Source of the DNA: Gemmatimonadota bacterium
GTDB lineage: Bacteria; Gemmatimonadota; Gemmatimonadetes; Gemmatimonadales; GWC2-71-9
Direction of reading: 5' to 3'
Length of the DNA: 51,884 bases
NCBI GenBank assembly: GCA_003223415.1
Contig: QHUY01000012.1
Span: 1 to 51,884 of the forward strand
In this document: positions 1 through 6,949 of the stretch, one piece after another
How positions within the stretch are numbered: position 1 is the stretch's first letter
Layout: each line of letters starts with the position of its first letter
Translations under genes and position numbers: made by a program
Notes under the pieces: generated by a model
Databases searched by the model: none
Seen by the model: only the letters and a program-made list of their open reading frames with translations
What the model was told of the DNA's origin: nothing

Positions 1-509
1 GGCGGCCGGTTGACCGTGACGCTATGCGACGTCGAGTTCGTCGCGCCCAGATTGTCGGTCACCGTCAGGGCAACGGTGTAGGTGCCTCCCGTGGCATACG
101 TGTGCGAGGGGTTCTGGGCCGTCGAGGTCCCCCCATCGCCGAATGTCCAGCTGTAGGCGCTGATCGAGCCGTCAGGATCACTGCTCGTGCTCGTGAAGCT
201 GCACGCGTCCCCCGAGCAACTTTGCGTGAACGACGCCACCGGCGGCTGGTTGGGTGCCGTCACCGGGATGCTCTTCGACGTCGAGTTCGTCGCCCCCTGA
301 TTGTCGGTCACCGTGAGGGTGACGGTGTACGTGCCCCCCGCGGCGTAAGGGTGACTTGGGTTCTGGGCCGTCGACGTGCCGCCGTCACCGAAGGCCCAGC
401 TGTAGGCCGCGATCGTGCCGTCGGGATCGCTGCTGGTGCTGGTGAAGCTGCAGGTCAAGCCGCTGCAGCTGTTCGTGAACGACGCGACCGGCGGCTGGTT
501 GGACGAGCC
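1..509 (-). repeat. Tandem PKD-domain coding repeats
   Basis: Units of about 240-249 bp encode successive PKD domains; the NQPP/NRPP starts lie near 500, 251 and 11 on the minus strand. The units are highly similar at DNA level (for example the segments encoding TSSDPDG and FGDGGTSTAQNPSH). The window starts exactly as a third unit begins, so the copy number is unknown and the contig may have broken here. Confidence 0.85.
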
Positions 510-2366
510 GGCAGCCGGGTTGAGCGCGAGCACGGTGGCCAGCCACGTGCTCGGCGAGTCGAAGTACCAGTTCCATTGCGGCTCGACCGTGCCAGCATTG
601 GCCTGCACGGCGTAGTCCGCGACAGCAGCCGTAGAGTCGCCAGACTCGTCGGCGATCTTGGTAAAGTTCGCGAGGGGGTCACGGCCGCGCAGGGCGTTCG
701 ACATCGTCACGGCGTAGGCGAGCGCCCCGGTGTTGACCGGAATCTGGCCGGGATCGGCCACCGTGGGATACGAAGAGCCGGTGCCGGATCTACTACTACT
801 GGCGCCATACGCCTGGGCATACACCCCCTGAATGCCGGTCCACGCGGATATCAGCATCCCGGCGTCCTGCACCGACGTCGAGAGGTTCGCCCGCACCGCC
901 AGGACCACGCCATTGGTCGGGTCATTCGGGTCCGGAAAGTTCTGCACGTTCGTCGCAACGTACGTCGCCATCGAAATGCCGCCGGACGTGACGTACTCGA
1001 CCAGGTTGTACTTATTGCCGACCGGCGTATAGGAGGGTGCGGTGGTCAGGACGTCGGTCACCGAGTCGATGATGTTGGCCGAGCCGTGCCAGAAGAAGGT
1101 CGCCACGATCGCGTCGCCGTGGTGCGGGTTCGTGGGGTTGAAGCCCTTGATGAGGGTCGTCCCACTCTCCTTGAAGGCGGCGTTCCACTGGTCGAGGGCA
1201 ACGCCCGCAGCCCGGGGCGAGGTGATGGTGGTGTTGAATGCAGCGCTGGTGGCGGCCGTCAGGCCTCCGCCAGTAGCCTGCAGGGTGTACCCATTCCCCG
1301 CCTTGTCGATGCTCAGGCTCGAGAAGGTGGCGACACCGCTCGCTGCGGTCACCGTTTGCGTGCCGGAGAGCGCCCCGCCACTCGGGTTCGTGCCCAACGC
1401 TACCGTGACCGCACCGGTGAAGCTCGGGTCCGTGTTGCCCGCGTTATCCTTCGCGGACACCTGCACCGGAGGCGAGATCGTGCTGCCGGCAGTGGTGGCG
1501 CTCGGCTGCACGGTGAACACGAGGTGCGTCGCCGGCGCCGGGGGCGGCGGAGCCGTCCCCGAATTGAGCGCGAGCACGGTGGCGAGCCACGTGCTTGATG
1601 AGGAAAAGTACCAGTTCAACGTCGGATGGACCGGGCCCGTGGTAGCGGGCACCATGTACTCCGCGTCGCTAATCATCCTCGCGTCAGACTGTGTGGCGAG
1701 ATCGTGCCAGGGGGGCGATGGGGGCCTGTCGGCACCGGCTGGTGGGCTCGCCATCGTCACGGCATAGGCGAGCCCGCCGGCGTTGACCGCAATCGCGCCG
1801 GGATCGGCAACCGTAGGATACGTGGAGCCGGAGCCAGACGCACTACTATGTCCGCCCAACGCCTGAGTATACACGCCGGCAACGCCACCATAGGCGGACA
1901 GCATGACCCCGCCGTCCTGCACCGACGTCGAGAGGTTCGCCTGCACCACCAGGAGCTGGGAAGCGTCACTGCTCGCGTCGGGGAAGTTCTGCACGTTGGT
2001 GGCGACATAGGTGGCCATCGCGATGCCGCCGGAGGTGACGCAATCGACCGGATTGTATTGGTTATTGACCGGCGTCTGGTTGGCGTCGCTCAGGTGGTCC
2101 GTCACCGATGTGATGATGTTGCACGAGCCGAGCCAGAAGAAGGTTGCAACGATTGCGTCGCCGTGGTGGGGGTTGGGGGCGAACCTGTTGAAGAGTACCG
2201 TGCCGTTCTCGTTGAGCGTGCCGCCTTGCAGGCCCCCCACCACGTCAAGGACTGGGGTCCCGAGACGGGGGCGCTCCGGACTGAGGGCATCGCTGCAGCC
2301 TGCGGCGAGCAGTGCGGCTGCCAGCAGGCGCGGAAGGCCAGCGACCGTCGTCCACCTGGACATCAT
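1..2366 (-). CDS. Secreted lipoprotein with duplicated paralogue domain, Ig-like domain and PKD repeats (C-terminus beyond window)
   Basis: Open for 788 codons from ATGATG at 2366, preceded by AAGGAGGC (2371-2378); the C-terminus lies beyond position 1. The N-terminus is a lipoprotein signal ending LLAAALLAAGC, so outer-membrane or surface attachment is expected. Residues ~45-275 form the domain shared with the genes ending at 2617, 4828 and 6950 (motifs HHGDAIVATFFW, GGIAMATYVATNVQNFPD, STYPTVADPGA, LNWYFSSSSTWLATVLALN). Residues ~279-380 look like a Big/invasin-type Ig domain. Residues ~389-617 are a second copy of the shared domain. PKD domains (NQPPVASF...) start at about residues 623 and 706, and a third begins at the window edge. 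PKD domains are usually extracellular adhesive or spacer modules. The shared domain has no family I recognise. A sigma-54-like promoter lies upstream. Confidence 0.85.
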   Translation of the reverse strand, partial: MMSRWTTVAGLPRLLAAALLAAGCSDALSPERPRLGTPVLDVVGGLQGGTLNENGTVLFNRFAPNPHHGDAIVATFFWLGSCNIITSVTDHLSDANQTPVNNQYNPVDCVTSGGIAMATYVATNVQNFPDASSDASQLLVVQANLSTSVQDGGVMLSAYGGVAGVYTQALGGHSSASGSGSTYPTVADPGAIAVNAGGLAYAVTMASPPAGADRPPSPPWHDLATQSDARMISDAEYMVPATTGPVHPTLNWYFSSSSTWLATVLALNSGTAPPPPAPATHLVFTVQPSATTAGSTISPPVQVSAKDNAGNTDPSFTGAVTVALGTNPSGGALSGTQTVTAASGVATFSSLSIDKAGNGYTLQATGGGLTAATSAAFNTTITSPRAAGVALDQWNAAFKESGTTLIKGFNPTNPHHGDAIVATFFWHGSANIIDSVTDVLTTAPSYTPVGNKYNLVEYVTSGGISMATYVATNVQNFPDPNDPTNGVVLAVRANLSTSVQDAGMLISAWTGIQGVYAQAYGASSSRSGTGSSYPTVADPGQIPVNTGALAYAVTMSNALRGRDPLANFTKIADESGDSTAAVADYAVQANAGTVEPQWNWYFDSPSTWLATVLALNPAAGSSNQPPVASFTNSCSGLTCSFTSTSSDPDGTIAAYSWAFGDGGTSTAQNPSHPYAAGGTYTVTLTVTDNQGATNSTSKSIPVTAPNQPPVASFTQSCSGDACSFTSTSSDPDGSISAYSWTFGDGGTSTAQNPSHTYATGGTYTVALTVTDNLGATNSTSHSVTVNRP

Positions 2367-2435
2367 CCCCGCCTCCTTGCGGAGTGTGGGCACCGTCCCG
2401 GCGCTCTACGAGAGAACTCGAACCGCAAGATTTTC

Positions 2436-2451
2436 GGCAAGGTTCGCGCCA
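2436..2451 (-). promoter_or_regulatory. Sigma-54-type promoter of the PKD lipoprotein gene
   Basis: On the minus strand it reads TGGCGCGAACCTTGCC: GG and GC separated by exactly 10 nt, with TTGC at -12, against the consensus TGGCACG-N4-TTGC. It lies 70 nt upstream of the ATG. The same element stands in front of three paralogues. No copy of the ACTGSYRC upstream motif was found here. Confidence 0.7.
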
Positions 2452-2537
2452 GCGTGTGGCGGCCTCGCAGGGTGTTTCCCAGGCGTCCAGCGCGTGGAGT
2501 GTCGGCCACACCCTTGGGGCCTGGACGCAACGGAATC

Positions 2538-2581
2538 ACGCGACGCTGCGGGTCGGTTGGGTCCGACCCGCAGCGTCGCGT
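2538..2581 (-). terminator. Perfect 19-bp hairpin, probable terminator of the 2617-3721 gene
   Basis: Arms 2538-2556 and 2563-2581 are perfectly complementary with a 6-nt loop. It sits 36 nt downstream of the stop codon at 2617 and upstream of the next gene's promoter. There is no T tract, so intrinsic termination is inferred from position and strength only. Confidence 0.6.
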
Positions 2582-2616
2582 CAAGCTCGCAGACTAAACC
2601 TCACCGAGGCAGGCGA

Positions 2617-3721
2617 TCAGAATGCCCCGATGTTGAAGGGTGAGCTTACCACGCGCAGGTTCAGGACGGGCACCGCCGCTTGGAGGGTGTAGCCGTTCCC
2701 CGGCAGGTTGGGCTGGTCAATGCACAGGTTGCTGAACCGAGCGACGCCATTGACGGCGGGGACCGTCAACGTGCCGGACAGCGTGCCGGCTGTGAGGGCC
2801 CCGGCGTTGTGCGCGATCGCAATGGTCACAGTTCCGTTATAGGTGCTGACCGTGCTGCCCAGGTCGTCCTCCGCAGTGACCTCCACCGGCGGCATAGTGA
2901 CCGGGCAGGGCAACGAAGTACTCGGCTGGACGGTGAAGGCCAGCTTCGTCACCGCCTCGTTGAGCGTGAGCACGGAGCCCAGCCACGTGCTGGGCGAGTT
3001 GAAGTACCAGTTCCACGTCGGATGGACGGGGCCCGTGGTAGCCGGCACGAGCTCCTCCCCGTCAACCACCATCCACGAGTCAGACATGGTGCTGACATTC
3101 GTCCAGCCCACAGGTTTGTCGGCGCCGACCAATGCGCTCGACATCGACACGCCATATGCGAGCGAGCCGGCGCCCACGGTGACGGCGCCGGGATCGGCCA
3201 CCGTAGGATACGTGGAGCCGGAGCCCGAGGCCTGACCATGTCCGCCCAACGCCTGCGCGTAGATCGGGAACACGCCGCTATATGACTTCATCACGATCCC
3301 GCCGTCGACCACCGGGGCCGAGAGGGTCGCTCTGACCGCGAGGATCGAATCTTGGATGGGGGCTGAGTACGCGTCGGGAAAGCCCTGCACGTTGGTCGCG
3401 ACATACGTCGCCATCGAGATGCCGCCGGCCGTGACGTAGTCGACCAGGTTGTACGTGTTGCCGACTACCGGATAGCCAGGCAAGGTCAGGACGTCGGTCA
3501 CCGAACTGATGGTGGCCGAGCCGATCCAGAAGAAGGTCACCACAATCGCGTCGCCGTGGTGCGGATTCGTGGGGTTGAACCCTTTGATGAGGGTCGTCCC
3601 GCTCTCGTTGAGCGTGCCGTTCTGTTGGCCGCCCACCACGACGAGCTCAGGGTACCTAGGACCGACGGACTCACTGCGCCACCAGCCCCGCAAGCCCAGC
3701 GACCGCCGTTCGCTTCGCCAT
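2617..3721 (-). pseudogene. Paralogous secreted lipoprotein with frameshifted signal peptide
   Basis: The expected start is ATG at 3721 behind AAGGAGGC (3728-3735), giving MAKRTAVAGLAGLVAQ and then a stop at 3671. The mature domain continues intact in another frame (SESVGPRYPELVVVGG... to NIGAF). Compared with the paralogue starting at 8455 (GLSGLLAAALLAVGCTESVGP), about 23 nt of the hydrophobic core are missing and the lipobox Cys codon TGC has become CGC. The body keeps the shared ~225-residue domain (motifs GGISMATYVATNVQ, STYPTVADPGA, WNWYFNSPSTWLGSVLTLN) and a C-terminal Ig-like domain, with no other lesion. A GTG at 3747 opens the body frame continuously, but it has no good ribosome site and yields no signal peptide. 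Promoter and ribosome site look intact, so the lesion may be recent or a sequencing error. Confidence 0.7.
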
Positions 3722-3768
3722 GATGCCGCCTCCTTGATGGGACACACCCGAACTCGCCCCTCTGTTTG

Positions 3769-3784
3769 GGCAAGGTTCGGGCCA
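3769..3784 (-). promoter_or_regulatory. Sigma-54-type promoter of the frameshifted paralogue
   Basis: The minus strand reads TGGCCCGAACCTTGCC, with GG-N10-GC spacing and TTGC at -12. It is located 48 nt before the ATG at 3721. It shares the core GAACCTTGCC with the promoters of the other three paralogues. Confidence 0.7.
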
Positions 3785-3833
3785 GTGCCCGGGTCCTGCG
3801 GACGAGCGCGGCGCGCAAGGCTTACGCCTGGCG

Positions 3834-3876
3834 ACTGGTGCGCCAGCTCCTCGACACTCTATGGCACTGGTGCAAC
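3834..3876 (+). promoter_or_regulatory. Pair of candidate activator-binding sites
   Basis: ACTGGTGCGCC (3834-3844) and ACTGGTGCAAC (3866-3876) are 32 bp apart, about three helical turns, and lie 50-95 bp upstream of the sigma-54-type promoter at 3769. They match the motif found upstream of the genes starting at 5979, 8455 and 33067, in the same orientation relative to the promoter. Confidence 0.45.
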
Positions 3877-3894
3877 AACGGGATGGACTTGGGG

Positions 3895-4770
3895 TTAGCC
3901 CGGGCGCCGGCGCAGCCGCCCGATGACCACCGTCACGTTGTCCTCCCCGCCCCGCTCGAGCGCGAGGTCGACGAGGTCCCGACACGTCTGCTCGGATGCC
4001 TGAACGTTCAACAAGTGCTCGCGGATCTCCTCATCAGTGACATGCTTCGTGAGGCCGTCGGTGCAGAGCAGCGTCACGTCATCCCACCTTCCATCGGTGA
4101 CGAGCGTCATCGGCTTCGCCTGGTGGCCGCCCAGGGCGCTCGCCAGCACGTTGCGTAGGGGTGAGCGGTGCGCCTCGGTGCGCGTCAGGGCCCCCGCCTC
4201 GACCAGGGCCTCGGCGAGGGTCTGTACCTCGGTCATCCGTCGGAGCTGCCCGTCCCGGAGGCGATACCAGCTCGAGTCGCCCAAGTGGACCAGGTAGAAC
4301 CGCGGCCAGAGAGCGAACAGCATCGTCAAGGTCGTCGCGCCGCCCCTGCCGCCGTACTCGCGCTTGCCTTCCTCCAGTATGAGCTCGTGGCTCTGCAGGA
4401 CGGCCCGCTCCAGCTCGGCGAGAAACGCGCTCGCCTTCTCCGAATCGAGGCGACGATACAGGTCCATGAGGTGGGTGACGTAGTGGGCGATGGTGCGGAT
4501 GGCGGTGCCGCTCGCCGCCTGGCCGTCGGGCCTCCCCCCAACACCGTCCGCGACGAGGAGCAGATAGCCGCGTGACTCGGTGACGAGCGGCGTCAGGTCG
4601 TCAGCCGGGATGCTCGATTGGTGGACCCGTAGGAGCTTGTGGAGGCTCGCGATGAGGAACTGGTCCTGGTTCTCCTTGCGCACCCGTCCGCGGTCCGTGA
4701 GACCGAAGACGTCGATGTCGGACGGCGCGGGCCGGGGCGGGTCGGCCGAGGCGGCGGAGTCGGCGCTCAT
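3895..4770 (-). CDS. PP2C-family serine/threonine protein phosphatase
   Basis: Predicted soluble Mn/Mg-dependent phosphatase of the Stp/PrpC type, removing phosphate from Ser/Thr residues. It is 291 aa, slightly longer than a minimal bacterial PP2C (~240 aa). Signature motifs in order: GRVRKENQDQF near residue 30 (first metal Asp), LLVADGVGG near 75, GGATTLTMLF near 145, VHLGDSSWYRL near 160, LLCTDGLTKHV near 235 and GEDNVTVVIG near 280. All metal-binding acidic residues are present. There is no signal peptide or membrane segment, so it acts in the cytoplasm. It lies between two of the four paralogous lipoprotein genes, 57 nt from the stop of the next one; no kinase is adjacent. No clear ribosome site precedes the ATG. 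Confidence 0.92.
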   Translation of the reverse strand: MSADSAASADPPRPAPSDIDVFGLTDRGRVRKENQDQFLIASLHKLLRVHQSSIPADDLTPLVTESRGYLLLVADGVGGRPDGQAASGTAIRTIAHYVTHLMDLYRRLDSEKASAFLAELERAVLQSHELILEEGKREYGGRGGATTLTMLFALWPRFYLVHLGDSSWYRLRDGQLRRMTEVQTLAEALVEAGALTRTEAHRSPLRNVLASALGGHQAKPMTLVTDGRWDDVTLLCTDGLTKHVTDEEIREHLLNVQASEQTCRDLVDLALERGGEDNVTVVIGRLRRRPG

Positions 4771-4827
4771 GGAGAGAGTCTGCGACCGCGACTGCGAGGT
4801 CGCAAGGGCGCCCGCGCCGCTAGCGTA

Positions 4828-5979
4828 TCACATGGGACCGATATTGAAGGGAGCGCTTACCGCGCCGGTCAGACCAGAGGCCGCGGCCTGCAGCGTGTAC
4901 CCGTTCCCGACCTGATCGATGCTCAAGTCCGAGAAGGTGGCGACGCCGTTCACCGCGGTCACGGTCTTGGTGCCGGACAGGGTGCCGGGCATGAGCAAGC
5001 CGCCGTTGTTCGCAATCGCGATCGTCACCAGGCCGTTGAAGCTCGCGACCGGATTGCCCCGGGCGTCCAGCGCCGTGACCTTCACTGGCGGCCGGATCGT
5101 CATGAACGGCAGCGTCGTGCTCGGCTGGACGGTGATGGCGAGCTGCGTCGCCGCCGGGTTCAGCACGAGCGCTGTTGCCAGCCACGTGCTGGGCGAGTTG
5201 AAGTACCAGCTCCATTGCGGATCGACCGAGCCCGCGCCGGCCTGCACCAAGTAGTTGGCCTCGGTCGCGATGTTCGCGTCGGACAACGTGGTGATGGTCG
5301 TAAAGCCCAAGGGGGGGTCGACGCCAACCACGCCGTTCGACATCGTGACGCCGTAGGCGAGGGCGTCCGCGTCGATCGCGAGCGCGCCGGGATCAGCCAC
5401 CGTCGGATACGAGGAGCCGGTGCCAGACGCCTGGTGGCTCCCGCCCAGCGCCTGCGTAGACACCGTGCTCACGCCTGAAAAGGCGGATAGCATAAGCCCG
5501 CCGTCTTGAATCGGCGAGGCCAGGTCCGCTTGCACGACGAGAATGTTCTCGCCGCTCGGGTACGTCCCTTCGGGGAAGTTCTGCACGTTCAAGGCGACAT
5601 ACGTGGCCATCGAGATACCGCCGGCGGTCACATACTCGACCAGATTGTACGTATTGCCGACCGGCGTCGCGTTGGCGTCGCCCAGATGGTCGTACACCCT
5701 CGTGAGGATGTTCGTCGAGCCAATCCAATAGAAGGTGACAACAATCGCATCCCCGAGATGCGGATTGGTGGGGTGAAACCCTTGCCAGATGGTCGTGGTC
5801 TCGCCGAGCTTGCCGTTGAGCTGGTCGAGCGCAATACCGCCGCTCGCCGCCACGTCAAACCGGGGGGCTCCGGGTCCGCGGCCTTCGGGACGCGGGCCGA
5901 CGGGCTCCGTGCAGCTGACAGCGAGCAGCACGGCGGCTAGGAGCCCCGAAAGGCCAGTCCAGGTTGTCCGCTTGTACAT
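4828..5979 (-). CDS. Paralogous secreted lipoprotein (shared domain plus Ig-like domain)
   Basis: 383 aa from ATG 5979, chosen because AAGGAGGC (5986-5993) precedes it and the protein then opens with a lipoprotein signal (MYKRTTWTGLSGLLAAVLLAVSC, Cys ~23). Residues ~45-275 are the domain shared with three neighbours: HLGDAIVVTFYWIGS, GGISMATYVALNVQNFPEG, SSYPTVADPGALAIDADALAYGVTM and WSWYFNSPSTWLATALVLN. Residues ~285-383 resemble a Big-type Ig domain ending in PFNIGPM. It has no C-terminal sorting tail such as PEP-CTERM or LPXTG, so anchoring should be by lipidation. The function is unknown; an extracellular matrix or surface role is inferred from architecture and from the promoter shared with the polysaccharide locus. 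Confidence 0.85.
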   Translation of the reverse strand: MYKRTTWTGLSGLLAAVLLAVSCTEPVGPRPEGRGPGAPRFDVAASGGIALDQLNGKLGETTTIWQGFHPTNPHLGDAIVVTFYWIGSTNILTRVYDHLGDANATPVGNTYNLVEYVTAGGISMATYVALNVQNFPEGTYPSGENILVVQADLASPIQDGGLMLSAFSGVSTVSTQALGGSHQASGTGSSYPTVADPGALAIDADALAYGVTMSNGVVGVDPPLGFTTITTLSDANIATEANYLVQAGAGSVDPQWSWYFNSPSTWLATALVLNPAATQLAITVQPSTTLPFMTIRPPVKVTALDARGNPVASFNGLVTIAIANNGGLLMPGTLSGTKTVTAVNGVATFSDLSIDQVGNGYTLQAAASGLTGAVSAPFNIGPM

Positions 5980-6023
5980 GATCCCGCCTCCTTGTGGGGG
6001 TGCGGCACTGCACTCCCCTAGGG

Positions 6024-6039
6024 GGCAAGGTTCAGACCA
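6024..6039 (-). promoter_or_regulatory. Sigma-54-type promoter
   Basis: The minus strand reads TGGTCTGAACCTTGCC, with GG-N10-GC and TTGC at -12. The predicted transcript start is near 6013, about 34 nt before the ATG at 5979. It is identical over 16 nt to the element before the gene starting at 8455. Confidence 0.75.
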
Positions 6040-6077
6040 GAGCGGTAGGACCTCTCGCGTGGGCGAGCGGCCTCCCC

Positions 6078-6141
6078 GTTGCACACAACTGGTGCGCGCC
6101 TCCCTATGACCCGTGGCACGCGCGCACCAATTGTGGGCAAC
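6078..6141. repeat. Imperfect 22-bp inverted repeat overlapping a candidate activator site
   Basis: Arms 6078-6099 and 6120-6141 match in 20 of 22 positions around a 20-nt spacer. The left arm holds ACACAACTGGTGCGCG (motif core ACTGGTGCGCG, 6088-6098), and the right arm is a near-complementary copy. The repeat lies 40-100 bp upstream of the sigma-54-type promoter at 6024 and downstream of the stop at 6227. It could therefore be a paired activator site, a terminator, or both. Confidence 0.6.
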
Positions 6142-6226
6142 ACATGATGGGGGAAGCGCATCGATAGACCGGACCATTTTCACTTGCCGCGGACGCCGCG
6201 GCGGGCAAGCCGCCCCGGGGCAGCGC

Positions 6227-6901
6227 TCAGAGGCTCGCGGCGCTTCTCGCCGCGCCGACCACGATATCGCCCGCCGGGGTCCCAAGGACGGGATCGGTCA
6301 GGTAAACGTGAATCATGTTCACCGTGAGATCCGTGTTGTGCACGCCGTCCCCGGTCAGGATCTGCTCGTTCAGCACGACGTACCCCACACCCGGCAGGTT
6401 CACGCGCGTGTTCCGGGCGGGCGGAACGTCGCCGTAGCTCACGCCGTTGACGACCAGCCCCAGCAGTGTCGAGCCGTTCGATTCGCTGGTGGCGGCGACG
6501 CCGTTCGCGTAGCTGGTCGCCACCGCCAGCACCGCCTGGACCGTCAGCAGCCCGTTCAGGACATTCACGTCCGCTGCCTCGGCCGTGGTCGTCGCGGACA
6601 CGAGCGAGTCGTCGAGCTGGCCCGTCGTAATGGAGGCGAGCCCATTGGCGGAAAGCGTGCTCGGCACCACGACGCTCGCCAGCTCGGAGTCCGCCATGCC
6701 GCCGGCGCTCGGCAGCGTGGCGGTGGCAAACTGTTGCGCACTGGTCGCCGTGGTCACGGCCGCTGCGGCACCCCGCCCCGACACGCTGCCGGACTGCGCC
6801 TCGGCCCGGACGGGTGCCAGCGTGAGACCGCTCACGACCGCGAGCGCGCCGAGGCCCGAGAGCCACCGTGCAACCCGGCGGTGGATCGTCGTTACGGTCA
6901 T
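6227..6901 (-). CDS. Choice-of-anchor-P family secreted protein
   Basis: 224 aa from ATG 6901, preceded by a near-perfect AGGAGGTGA (6909-6917). A Sec signal peptide (hydrophobic stretch LGALAVVSGLTLAPV, cleavage after ...RAEA) precedes the body. The body matches what I recall of the choice-of-anchor-P family: GLLTVQAVLAVATSYANG, STLLGLVVNGVSYGDVPP, VNLPGVGYVVLNEQI, LTVNMIHVYLTD and GTPAGDIVVGAARS. That family is defined by a surface domain found with varying C-terminal anchors; here none is present, the protein ending just after GAARSAASL. It starts 48 nt after the stop of the upstream gene, whose C-terminus resembles the post-COAP-1 domain, so the two are probably one transcript and may interact. 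No enzymatic role is suggested. Confidence 0.8.
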   Translation of the reverse strand: MTVTTIHRRVARWLSGLGALAVVSGLTLAPVRAEAQSGSVSGRGAAAAVTTATSAQQFATATLPSAGGMADSELASVVVPSTLSANGLASITTGQLDDSLVSATTTAEAADVNVLNGLLTVQAVLAVATSYANGVAATSESNGSTLLGLVVNGVSYGDVPPARNTRVNLPGVGYVVLNEQILTGDGVHNTDLTVNMIHVYLTDPVLGTPAGDIVVGAARSAASL

Positions 6902-6949
6902 TGCCCCGTCACCTCCTGCATGGTTTCGCATCGGCAAGTGCATAGTCGC

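Noticed and set aside
24-2597. Long plus-strand open frames opposite the first lipoprotein gene
   Set aside because: They are Arg/Gly-rich antisense frames created by GC-biased codons; the minus frame encodes PKD and paralogue domains with a ribosome site and signal peptide.
6078-6141. Recombinase-driven invertible promoter
   Set aside because: The spacer is only 20 bp and does not contain the promoter, and no invertase gene is present; a replication template switch explains the flip more simply.
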